Source: Proteromonas lacertae (lineage: Eukaryota > Sar > Bigyra > Opalinata > Proteromonadidae). Taken from it: 64,000 bases of DNA. Every line of letters begins with the position of its first letter. Position 1 is the stretch's first letter. Below are positions 35,906-47,297 of the stretch, in pieces. The stretch is taken from contig NGBS01001166.1 of assembly GCA_002245135.1 (NCBI GenBank), forward strand, positions 186,001 through 250,000, given 5' to 3'. The notes under the pieces were generated by a model. The model saw only the letters and a list, made by a program, of their open reading frames with translations. It was not told where the DNA came from and ran no database searches. Both the position numbers and the translations under genes were made by a program.

Positions 35906-36590
35906 TTAAGCAATTGAACTATATATATCAGAAGATTGTGTTTCTACACTTTCACTATCACTAGGAACAATAATGTCTGGTTGAAGTAATGGTGTATTGT
36001 CTGGAGGTGACATTGATATTAGATTTGTCTAATAAAAATATAAATGTACTAATATACTTCATTTCCTTCTATTTTCAGCAAAGCTAACCGAAGTAACCTC
36101 GAAGATCTAAATCCTTCCAACTATATTAATCAGAAATAAGCCATATACTGCAATTGCAAAGAGTAGCATGAGTATAAGGAAAATTAAAAAATTGTTTCTT
36201 ATCATTTTCTCTTCAAAAAACAGGATTCTGACGCTCTGAACTACAATTCCAACAAATGAGGCAGTTAATATCACAATATTTACGATCCAATGCTAAAAAG
36301 AATATAACTATAGCAAATATACGATAAAAACAGCATTATTGTTATGAAAACCACTACCGATATATCCAACAATGGCACAAACTATATAACCAATTCCAAA
36401 TAAAGCAGCATAATATTGATAATCTTTAACGATAAATAACAAGATTGAGCAAACTATTCCAGCTACCTATAAATTATCAGCTTAAATGCGATACTAGTTG
36501 TGTCAGGGAAATTATTTTCACTCTAGTGGACAGAATAACTATTGCTTGTAGGTTTTGTGAAAAATTTGATTGCTCAAGCATGTTTGACAT
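35906..36590 (-). CDS. Four-span membrane protein with acidic cytosolic tail
   Basis: Five exons (36495-36590, 36323-36466, 36149-36292, 36058-36120, 35906-36028; introns 28, 30, 28 and 29 nt) give 189 aa. Four hydrophobic segments run through VAGIVCSILLFIV, YYAALFGIGYIVCAIVGYIG, HWIVNIVILTASFVGIVV and FLIFLILMLLFAIA. A basic helix (SSRLLRLALLKI) and an Asp/Ser-rich tail with a dileucine-like NTPLLQP follow. That tail resembles an endosomal/lysosomal sorting signal (acidic-dileucine type), so an endolysosomal location is possible. Family not recognised. Its start is 47 bp from the divergent pseudokinase start. Confidence 0.75.
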
Positions 36591-36602
36591 TAAATTGTTT
36601 GA

Positions 36603-36609
36603 GGCTTGA
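36603..36609. promoter_or_regulatory. GGCTTGA element in a 47-bp divergent gap
   Basis: Located between the four-span membrane protein start (36590) and the pseudokinase start (36638). Confidence 0.35.
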
Positions 36610-36637
36610 ATTATTCTTTTTTTCTTTACTTTTGAAA

Positions 36638-37796
36638 ATGAGTGATATATTGGATGAAAATTTGTTATCATTCTTGAAGAATGAATACAGAGTATATTTT
36701 GGTATAAATATATTATTTAGATTATAAAGTCATCACCTCGAAGTGGTAAATCGTATATAGTTGTGATAGAAAACTTATTAAGTGCCGATCATGAAGTATT
36801 GAAGGTGATTAATGTTAGAGAAGTTCCTAAAGAGAAGATCCAAGAATATATATTAGCATTAGAGGTAGTGAATAAAATTGAGAGCAAAAGAAACTATCTT
36901 GTAAAATATTCAATGATAAAAGAAGAAAATGGCTATATCTATTTGAAGATGCGAGAATTTATTGGTTAATTAGATTGTGAAGAATTAAGCGTATATAGAA
37001 TATATGAGAATATGAAAGATAATAATGAACAAACAGAAGAAGAAGAAGAAGAAGAAGAAGAAGATGATGATGATGATGATGATGAAGGTGGTGATGATGA
37101 AGATGATGAAGAGGAACATGAAAAAGAAACAAAAGAAAAAGATGAATTACAAGAAGTATAAAGGATGAAAAGGAAGTATAAGATATAATGCATATTATGA
37201 TATTTGTTATTCAGTATATCTTTTACATTCAAACAATCTGATTCATGGGCATATAAGTAAAAAGAATGTATTTTATTATAACAATCACTTCTATTTATCT
37301 GATTATTGTCAATACTTATTACATGATGATAATGATAAAGAAAAGGTAGAAGATGAAGATGATAAAAGTAATAGCATTTTTTACTATAAAGAAAAAATAA
37401 AATGTCGAAAGGCATATATCGGTAATAGAAATGAAGATATATGTAGTTTGGGATATATACAAAAATATTTATCAAAAATAGCAACAAGGGAATTTATTTT
37501 TTCAGGAAATGAAAAAATTGATGAAGATAGTTTTCCTGATATGGTAATTGAACGATTATGGGAAGAAACATATGATGGATTATATAATACTTTAGAAATT
37601 CTTAAAAGACTTGATAGTATAATTAATTTTATATTATTTATAGAAATGAAATTAAAAAAAAGGAAGAATATTTGTTTTAGAAAAAGAAAGAGAAAATCAT
37701 TTAGAAAGAATAACAGAATTAGAAAAAGAGGTAGAGACATATAGAAGAGAAAACAATGATATATCTGTTAAAAGAAAGAAATTATCAACAAATTAA
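36638..37796 (+). pseudogene. Decayed pseudokinase-like gene
   Basis: Exon 36638-36691 and an exon from 36721 (29-nt intron) start a protein kinase-like chain: MSDILDENLLSFLKNEYR, then a beta-strand region. Past an in-frame stop at 36967 the same frame continues (CEELSVYRIYENM) into a Glu/Asp run. Further on, another frame encodes YLLHSNNLIHGHISKKNVF and LSDYC, clearly the catalytic loop and metal-loop region of a kinase fold, with the HRD Asp and DFG motif replaced. A coiled-coil tail ends at 37796. The frame must change near 37160 and 37670 with no matching introns, so this is either a true pseudogene or a gene with sequence errors. Even if intact it would be catalytically dead. Confidence 0.55.
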
Positions 37797-37948
37797 CAAA
37801 CAATTACTATTATCATCCATTTATTATATTGTTATATGTGATTTGTTGATTAACACAAGTATTGCTTGATAATTCATATTAGACAATATCATTAATAAAT
37901 AAATTACATTAACTTAGAATAGTTTTTTCATTATTATCCTTATTATTA

Positions 37949-39206
37949 TTATGTACCAAACAAATTAGTTAACTCATCATCTAATGAATCACCTTCACTT
38001 TCTTCATCATCATCATGAATCTGTTCAATCACAGGTGGATGTTCTTTTACAGCACTTGGATCATATATTGCCTGATTACTATACATATATTTCTTCTGAT
38101 GAGTCATATAAGTTCTACCAAAATAAATACCTTTTGCTAAAATCTTTTTAATTTGAACATAATCTTGAGCAGCTGAGTTATAATCCCATAACTTTCTATA
38201 ACAAATAGCTCTTGCTTTTAACGCTTCCAAAAACATCTCATTGATCTCTAAAGCACTTGAAAAACAATCTATAGCTTCTTCATAGCGTCTTAACTCACAT
38301 AAACAAAAACCAAGATTATAGTGAATTAAAGCATTCTTTTTATTATGATATTTCAATGCATATGTATAAGAAGTGAATGCATCTTCATGTTGGCCTAGTT
38401 TACTCTGTGTATAACCTAAATTAAACCATCCTGGATAATATAAAGGATTGATTTTAATAGATTGGCGATAAGCATAATATGATTTTGAATAATTACCTTC
38501 AGTACGATATCTAAATCCTAACTTTGAAATAATAATCTGAATTATGTACACCTGATGCAGTTAAATTACCATGTGGACGTACTTCATACAGTGGAGGTAT
38601 AATTATATCACGATATTCCATTAAGTCTTCTTTCTTTGAAGCTTCTTGTATTACTTCTGGTAGAATATTAAATACTCTTACGTTGATGTGCGAATCTTTA
38701 CTCTTGGGTGGAAATAGTGCTGGATCTATACCTTCTATATATGGATCTGTTTTCTTGGTTGTTTCTAATTCAGCGGATGGAGGTCTGTAATTGATTAACC
38801 GAGATTCTGCAAAGGAGTTTTTAGTTGTTTTTGGTCTTTTTTGTGATGGTGTTTTGGGTTTCTTAATTGGAGAGTGATGTGGATTTTTATATCCTGGCAA
38901 TAGTTCTGGAGGTTTTCTGAATGCTTCTATTTCTTCTTTTTCCATTTTATTCAGTACATGAAACAGTTTCTTTGTGTCAAATGGTTGATGCATTGCTTCT
39001 ATTGTTTCATACCTTTCAACTTCTCTTGGTGTTTGTCTATATATTATAAACATAATTTATTTAATTAAATACCCCAAATTTGGTAAATATATAGGTTTAG
39101 GTTTTGAAGGCATTGAAATATGCCTTATATCAGATGTTCTAACCATAACATCTTTACATGTAAGAGGTATATCAAAGTCTGGATTAAATGGACTGGAATA
39201 GGCCAT
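37949..39206 (-). CDS. TPR-repeat protein
   Basis: Three exons (39073-39206, 38550-39036, 37949-38521; introns 36 and 28 nt) give 397 aa. The first half is Pro/Lys-rich and probably unstructured apart from a helix around KKLFHVLNKMEKEEIEAF. The second half has four tetratricopeptide repeats (GNYSKSYYAYRQSIKINPLY, then GQHEDAFTSYTYALKY, RRYEEAIDCFSSALEINE and DYNSAAQDYVQI). It ends in an acidic tail. TPR proteins mediate complex assembly; the partner is not evident, and a ciliary or cytoskeletal role is possible but unproven. Confidence 0.8.
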
Positions 39207-39260
39207 TTCTATATTTCATATAATGAGAAAATCGATATTTTTCAATAACAGAAACAGTTA

Positions 39261-39274
39261 GGCTTGAGGTTTGA
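39261..39274. promoter_or_regulatory. Tandem GGCTTGA-GGTTTGA element
   Basis: Two adjacent copies of the candidate promoter motif in the 92-bp gap between the TPR gene and the membrane-anchored protein gene. Confidence 0.45.
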
Positions 39275-39298
39275 GAGATTTTCTAAACTGAATTGCTT

Positions 39299-40213
39299 AT
39301 GAATAGAAATCTTGTTGTTACTGTAGGTGTATCTGTTGCATGTGGATACTTGTTGTATAGATTGTGGAACTCAAATAAACGTCATATAGTATTTCAATAA
39401 TATTTATGTTGTAGAAAAATATAAATAAAGATAGTAAATTAATCAAAAAAATAATAAACAAAGAAATAAAACCGAATGAAGGTATATTATGATTAGAATA
39501 ATGTTTTAGATGGAATTCTTTCTCTCAATGATCTGCAAATAATATTATCTGAAATAAATAAAACAATTGAACCAATATATTTGAAATTATTAGAAAATAG
39601 AAAAGAAATTTTATCTTCATATCGATTTTCTGAAAGGAAATTGAACGCATTATTAATGGAAGAATTTAAAAAATCATTAGGTGAAGTAACAGTAAGTGTT
39701 TACAAGAAATATAAAACCAATTCAGAGATAATTAGCAAATCTTCAAAAAACTATAAAGATATAAAAGAATATAAGCATTTAGCATATGAATTAGTTAATA
39801 TGGAAAAATCCTTAAAAGGAGAATCTCAACAATCAGTAGAAATACCTTCATTTCTAACAAAAGATTTTGCTTTATTAATATATGATAAATCGTTAGCAGC
39901 AATATGTGATTCAATGAAAGAAGCAATATTAGAGAAATGTGATGAACTGGGGTTGGATTTTGCATCATTTGTTTCAATAATGAATGGTAATGCTGATATT
40001 ATGGTAGATATAAATAATAAATATTACCCTTTGGTTAGTATTAGACATTTGATGTTATATAGGGAGTATAAAGTTACTGAATTAGAATTACAGACAGCAT
40101 TACGACTTTATGCTAATAGTGACCCATATTATACTGATAAATTGGATTATGTGAATAGTAAGCATAAAAAAATAATGAATGAATTTACTGGTGCTGCAAA
40201 TGAAATAGATTAA
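39299..40213 (+). CDS. N-terminally membrane-anchored protein, family unknown
   Basis: Three exons (39299-39388, 39415-39481, 39510-40213; introns 26 and 28 nt) give 286 aa. Residues 5-25 (LVVTVGVSVACGYLLYRLW) form a single membrane anchor followed by basic residues, so the bulk probably faces the cytosol. The rest is helical and soluble (EEFKKSLGEVTVSVYKKY; AICDSMKEAILEKCDELGLD). Signal-anchor proteins of this form occur in the mitochondrial outer membrane (yeast Tom20/PEX-like layout) or the ER; which applies is not known. Confidence 0.75.
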
Positions 40214-40311
40214 TAATGTACTTTAAGATTTTATGTTTTGTTTTAGCTGTTGTATGTATAAAATAAAATAATGAAACTAAACTATTTATTTATTGTTAAT
40301 AAATATATCAC

Positions 40312-40955
40312 TTATTCAAGAGGTGAGACTAATTCAACATCATTGTCAGATATTGGTGATAGAGGAGGAGATTGTTGATTCAATTGATCTGCAATAGCAT
40401 TGCTGGTTATTCCATTTGGATTGTCATTACTCCTATTAATGTTATCCAAACGGATAGTTGACATTATCTCTTCAAAAGCTTCATCTGATGTAGATCTCAC
40501 ATATTCTGTATATTCTGTTCTATATTTCTTTACAACATCTTGCACATTCTTATTAACACCAAATTGTGATATCTATGTTGTAAATGATTGAATCATACTT
40601 TTTCTATCAGGTTTTCATATGGAATTTTGGGAAATAACTCTCTACACCAATCTTGATATATTGATATTAATATATTCAAATTATCTGTCTATTTCATAAA
40701 AAATAAAAATTCATTCTAAATACATCTGATTTATAGAAAGTTGTCTTAGTCATTACATTCATAAGAGCATCAATACCCTTTTCTCCAACTAACATATCTG
40801 GTTTGAAGGTTACTCTTGCTTTTCTCTTTTTGGCGCCAAGTTCAATTTCTTCATTAGGATTGGCTTCTTCTGGATTCTCTTCTATTACATATGCATAAAT
40901 AATTTATAATACTAGATGACTGCTTTCTTTTCTGTGGTTTAGGAGTAGAATTCAT
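40312..40955 (-). CDS. TIPIN: Replication fork protection protein TIPIN/Csm3/Swi3
   Basis: Four exons (40913-40955, 40724-40881, 40599-40688, 40312-40572; introns 31, 35 and 26 nt) give 183 aa. The Swi3 domain is clear: ARVTFKPDMLVGEKGIDALM, then LISIYQDWCRELFPKIPYEN and LIEKISQFGVNKNVQD. With Timeless/Tof1 it stabilises replication forks and supports checkpoint signalling. The N-terminus is basic (nuclear) and the C-terminus Ser/Asp-rich. It is divergent from MCM5 with starts 61 bp apart, a suggestive pairing of two fork components under one shared promoter. Confidence 0.88.
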
Positions 40956-40986
40956 TGATTTATCAAAATAGATTGTCAAGCATTAA

Positions 40987-40993
40987 TCAAGCC
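40987..40993. promoter_or_regulatory. TCAAGCC element between TIPIN and MCM5
   Basis: TCAAGCCTAA here is the exact reverse complement of TTAGGCTTGA in the TPR/membrane-protein gap (39258-39267). Confidence 0.45.
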
Positions 40994-41016
40994 TAAACCC
41001 ATTTAAATTTTATTAA

Positions 41017-43221
41017 ATGGAACAGAATCCAGGTTTTATAGAAGGTTTAAAAGTACCTGATTATCAAAATGAAAAACGTATTTATTTAGTGTTATTGTAA
41101 ATAGAGCAATGCCTGAGTTTTCTAAGAGATTTTACTAGTGATGATCCTGAAACAAAACAGCCAATAAAGAAATATATGAAACAAATTGATTCTATTGCTT
41201 CAAGGGAAAGTTCCAGAGTTCTTATTGAATTAGACGATGTTTTTGCTATGGGTGATGATGTATTACTCGACCACATTGAAAATAACACAAGAAGGTATGT
41301 CAATATATTTGCTGATGCAATTGATGAATTAATTCCACAATCAAATCACATAATCGATAGTACTAGTGATATAGCCGATATTTTGGAAGCACATCGAGCT
41401 TCTTCAGGGGAAGGTGCACAATTGCCAAAATCATTAACACGTAGATACCAAGTAAACTTCAAAGCAAGAAGATCAATCAAACCAAGATCAGTAAGAGATA
41501 TTAAAGCATTAGATATTGGTCATTTGACTGTATTAAAAGGTGTAGTAACTCGTGCATCAGCAGTTAAACCACTAGTCAGAGTAGCTGTCTACACTTGTGA
41601 TGTTTGTGGCTTTGAAATATACCAAGAAGTCGATAGTAGAACATTTTTACCATTAACCGAATGTCAATCACAAAAATGTAAAACCAATAATCAAAAAGGA
41701 GATTTACACTTACAAACAAGAGGTAGTTCCTTTGATAAATATCAGACTGTTACAATACAAGAATTAAGTGAACAAGTTCCAAGTGGTGATACTCCCAGAA
41801 CAATGACATTACAATTACGAGGAAATTTAACAAGAAAGTGTTCACCTGGTAATATTATTACATTTAGCGGTATTTATTTACCAACACCTTATACTGGATT
41901 TAGAAGAATGAAAGCTGGATTAATAGCTGATACATATTTTGAGGTATTAGATTTAGAACAATATATACAGAACTATGAGAATACTGAAATATCGAATGAT
42001 TTAGTTGAAGAAATAAATGAAGCTAAAACTGATTCTAATTTATATGAGAAATTATCTCAATCTATTGCACCTGAGATATATGGTTTATCTGATGTAAAGA
42101 AAGCATTGTTATTACAAATGGTCGGTGGTGTGAGTAGAACAATGTCAGATAAGATGAAAATTAGAGGTGATATTAATATCTGCATGATGGGAGATCCAGG
42201 TGTAGCAAAATCACAATTGTTGAAATATATAGCAAATATATCACCAAGATCAGTCTACACAACTGGTAAAGGTAGTAGTGGAGTTGGTTTAACTGCTGCT
42301 GTGATTAAAGATCCAATTACCAATGATATTGCATTAGAAGGAGGTGCCTTGGTATTAGCTGATAATGGTATTTGCTGTATTGATGAGTTTGATAAGATGG
42401 AAGAAAATGATCGAACATCTATCCATGAAGTAATGGAACAACAAACATTATCTATTGCTAAAGCTGGTATTACAACTACATTAAATGCAAGAACATCAAT
42501 ATTAGCAGCTGCTAATCCAGTAGGAGGTAGATATAATGTTAAGAAAACTCCTCAAGAAAATATTAACTTACCTGCTGCTTTATTATCCAGATTTGACTGT
42601 GTATTTTTATTACTTGATACTCCAAATGCTGAAAGTGATAAATATTTATCTCAACATATATTGCATTTACATCAATATGGAAAAGCACCTGATATTGGTT
42701 TTGTACCTTTTAAACCTGAGTTTTTAAGAGCTTATATATCAGAAGCTAAACAAATATATCCAACCATTTCACCTCAAGTTGCGCCTTATATTATAGAATC
42801 CTATATTCAATTGAGAAAGATAGATAATGAAGCATCTAAAGGAGATAGAGTTAAATCATTGATCACTCCTAGACAATTGTTGTCGATACTTCGATTTGCA
42901 CAAGCATTAGCAAGATTAAGATTTAGTACCACTGTTGAACCACCTGATATTGATGAAGCTGTTAGAATAGTGAGGATGTCAGCTAATAGTAGTGAAGTTG
43001 ATGAAGATAGATCAGCATTTAGAAATGATCCTTCTTCAAGATTGTATAGTTTGATTATTGAGAAAATGAAAGGGACAAATTCTATAAAAATGGCTGATAT
43101 AGAGAATTTTGCTACTTCTAATGGCTTTAGTAAAGAACAATTTGATAATTGTATTAAAAGTTATGAAGATATGGGTATTTGGCAAAGAGCACGTAATTCT
43201 ACTACGCTAGAGCTTGTTTAG
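41017..43221 (+). CDS. MCM5: Replicative helicase subunit MCM5
   Basis: Two exons (41017-41077 and 41105-43221; 27-nt intron) give 725 aa. Part of the MCM2-7 helicase. Zinc motif CDVCG ... CQSQKC (about residues 180-205), Walker A GDPGVAKSQ (about 383), Walker B IDEFDKM (about 446), sensor AAANP and arginine-finger LLSRFDCVF are all present. The C-terminal winged helix is included. The Walker A has the MCM-typical GVAKS. No oddities apart from a rather short N-terminal tail. Confidence 0.98.
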
Positions 43222-43411
43222 ATGTATTGAATAGTGGATTTGATTATATTATTTTCTTAATATTAATATTTTGATTGTATTTATCAAAAAAATCATATTG
43301 TTTATGGTAAATAGAAAGAACGACAATCTAATTTGAATGTTTTAGAAGTCGGATTATCTAATTCTGTTAATTTAATTTGTTCGTTTTATTTATTCAAAAT
43401 TGTTTTTAATA

Positions 43412-46400
43412 ATGAGTTTGTTTTCATTCATTCTGTTTGTTAGTTTAGTTTTAGGTGGTGTAGATGATGCTGTAGGCTATGTGTTTAACAGTCCAGGAGG
43501 ATCATTAGAGCTATATATAACAGAATTTCTTCCATCTCTTGGCTTTAAAGCCCCTGCTTCATTTTATTATGTTACAAGTTCTAATGAGCAAGATTTAGAT
43601 ACAGAAATCGTTAAACTTGCCAAAATCAACAAGAGAGTGATTTTCGGTTATGTTCCCCAATTCAAACCCAGTATAATCAATAAAATTGCAAAAAAGAATT
43701 CTGTCGTTTTTATTACACCAGCAGTATCAACAGAAGACAGTTGCTACAGTAATCTAATTCAAGGGTATTCTGTGTGCAAATCAATTTCAAGAATATTAGA
43801 GTTAATTAAGCATGATTATAAATCATTTACTATCCTTTATGATTCACAATCGAACATTAATAATTGTGCAAATCTAATACATGAGTTTCTAAATTATAAT
43901 TCATATACGAATCCATCTATAACAGAAATTGTTTCTTCCTCAGATATAGATGTTTCTAGTATAAGTAGTGATGATGTAATTTTAAACTTTCTATCAACAT
44001 CATTATCAAATAGCTTATACTCTATTTCACCTCGATCATTTAATATTATTGGATTTCAAAATATCGATATTCAACAGCATGATTTAACAAAAATGACAGA
44101 TACTTATATAGCTAGTGAAAGTAATGATGATTGTGGCTCTATAGACTATGCGACATCATCATATCCATCACCAAATATTGAACAATTTTCACTGTACATT
44201 TATAATTATTTAATTTATATAATTTTCATAGAGGTCAATCACTATTTCTATTTTTAGAGAATGCCAAGAATATTGGATTTAAAGGTCATGTTGATTTACA
44301 CAAATTATTGACATTGACACAATTTTCATTCAAATCATCAACTATTACCTTATTACCAAATCTAAGACTATCTAATAGAATATCACTCTCTAAAATAGAT
44401 AATAGTAATAAATTTATTCCAATACAGAGTATTCCAGGAATTAATGGCATATATTATAGCGATATATTAGATAATCAATATGAAATGATATGTGACATAA
44501 CAAACTACAATGATGAAGTTAAATCAACTGATTATTACGTTATATTAATAACATATTTAACTGGAGATTTATCAAAATATGATTCAAGTGTTAAAACTGG
44601 ATTAAAAATAGCATTAGAAATATTAAACAATGATAATCCAATATTGAACAGAAATACTCATCCAATCTATATGGATGCAAATAGTAATAACTTAAATGAT
44701 GAAATAATTCATTATATTAATTCATTTAATGTTATTGCTATTTATACTACAATGGAATTTACTGATTTTGAAGTATTTACAAATACTGCAAATGAAACAA
44801 TATTTGAAACTCCATTTATATATCTCAATCTAGTACCAAACGAAATAGTGAGTGATAAATACTTCTTAAATGGAATGAATATAGGAAATTTATGGAGAGA
44901 AACTAAAACAGCATTAAATCCTAAAAACATATTCTTTATAGGCAGTAAAGGAACAGTATCAGCAAATGCAATATCTTATATATCCTATGATGCTTCATTG
45001 AATGGAATTAATGTTAGAGGTAGTTATATATTAGATAGTAATACATACGAACATGCTGTAAATGCGTGTAATGAGATTGAAGCAGAATGTAAACTACATA
45101 GTGATTGTTATATTATTACATTTATGGAAAGGAATTATACTTTGAAGTTTTATGAAGAATATAAGATTGCAAGATTAATATATCCAATTGTGTCTTATAA
45201 TTTAGATGAATTAATGATTAATTCTGTTAATAAAACATATGTATAATTATATTTTTCTTTTTATATTGTATTTAGTATGAAAACCATTATGTTATTGGAT
45301 ATTTCTTCAATGAAATGGAACTATCAGATGATGTTGATAATCGATTAAGCGATTACATTAAATCAAATTCATTTTATAAAGATTTTATTGTTACTTCAAA
45401 CACAGCTATTTTATATTCAGAAATAATGCTATTATCATCTGTATATTATTGTATTCTAAATTATATGAATAGGTTATTGATATTACAAGGCAAATATCCA
45501 AAGAAAAGATTAAATATTCAATGAAATATGGTTATGTAATAGGCATAGGAGGTGTAATAAAAGGAAATGATGAAGGATATGCTGATTTTAATGTTCATAC
45601 AGGAAAGATTAGTAATGGAAAGATAGAAGAAATTAGTAAATCATTTTTTGTAGAAGTATCAGCTGTCTTTAGTGATTCAACCAAATATTATGATAGAGAT
45701 TCAAACCAGATTAAAACAAGAGAAGTTAAGACAATATCTTTCTTATATGTGAGAAATGAAAAGAATGAAGATAGAATCAATCATTATGTATTATATGATT
45801 CATTTGTGATTGAATATTTGAATAATCAATACAATGGTGTAGCTGGTTATAGAATAAGAACAGCATTTCCTGAATTATATAGTAATGAAGACTTAAAGAA
45901 TTATGTTCAATCTGTTGCTAATAGTGATGATTTATTGTTATTTGTTGGTACTTTGACTTTTGAAGAGAGAGAATCAATTCAACAGCTGTTGATTGATAGT
46001 AATAAGTTGTTATTGAGTATTCATCCTGCTGTTGGAAATCAATGTTATAGAAATATTATTCAAATATCATTTTTTTTCGTTTATTTTTAGCATTTATCTG
46101 TTTCTATAATTCTAGTTTATTTTGGAGTATTGCCTCAACATTATATATTTACAATTATTGCATATTGGTATAAACACAGTAATAATTGCATTATGATATA
46201 TGGAGATAATGAAGTTAATAAACACACAGCAAATTACACTTTAAAATACACTGAAGAAATAAAGAATTATAAATGTGTTGGTGTATATGTATCAGATAAT
46301 TCAAATCTTACAGAAATCATTGAAAATGAAATTGTCAATAAATATACTGATGGTGCTGCAATAATAACAGCTTTAGATGAAAGAACAGAATCATTTCTAA

Positions 46401-47265
46401 TAGAAATGAGTAATTATAGTAGCAGTAATAATTATCTTTATCCAATTATAATCACTGATTATATTGAATATAAATACTTCGAATTAAAATATAAAGAATA
46501 TTATGAGAACGTTTATTTTACATCATCTTATTCATATCATTTAGATAATGAAGAAACAAGAACAATGTCAGAAACTATTACTAGTTACTATGGCAAATCA
46601 AAAGAACTAATGACAACAACAACACTTACATTATATTCTGCTTTGAGACTATTTACTGAAAGTTATCCAAATAATTATAACAACAACAGCAATGAAATAA
46701 GATATAACATGTATGATACTGTTATTACATCTCCAATGGGTAAGATTATTGTTGATACAAGTAATCTAATGAGAATGTATACAATGATGATTCAGATAAA
46801 GAATAATAACAGTGAAATAATACTAAGTTCTGATTATAGCTATTATGAATCACAATTTGCAGATATTGTATAATTTATCATTATATATATATTAATAATA
46901 GTTTAATAATGAATATTTAACATGTCATTTTGAAGAAGGTTCAATATCTGATGTAATAAAGGAAGAGGTTCAAGAAATAGGTATTTGGCTTGAAGATGAT
47001 GAAAGTGTTAGATTCACAGTTCAAGAATATCTCTATTATAATAAGTTCACATATGGAACTACTTATGTTGAAAAAACAGTATATTGTTCTGATGAAGAAT
47101 CGATATTTAAAATGGTTAATGATAGTTCAATATCATATATACTTTCAACATGTAATAGAACAGTCAATTCAAATATTGCTGAAGTTGCTAATGAGAAGAA
47201 TGTAAATATATTCATTTTAGAAGATCAATATGAACCAATATGTGAAAAGAGATTGTATATAATAT

Positions 47266-47297
<32 letters not shown>

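Noticed and set aside
36967-36975. Nine-base GT...AG segment in the pseudokinase
   Set aside because: Far below any known intron size; an in-frame stop in a decayed gene is the simpler reading.
36966-37740. Ser- and Phe-rich minus-strand frames
   Set aside because: Complement of the Glu/Asp run and Lys-rich segments of the plus-strand pseudokinase.
46064-46115. Possible AT-AG minor intron starting ATATCATTTT
   Set aside because: No CTTAA branch-like site, no AC end, and phases do not match; a GT-AG intron 46044-46115 fits the phase.
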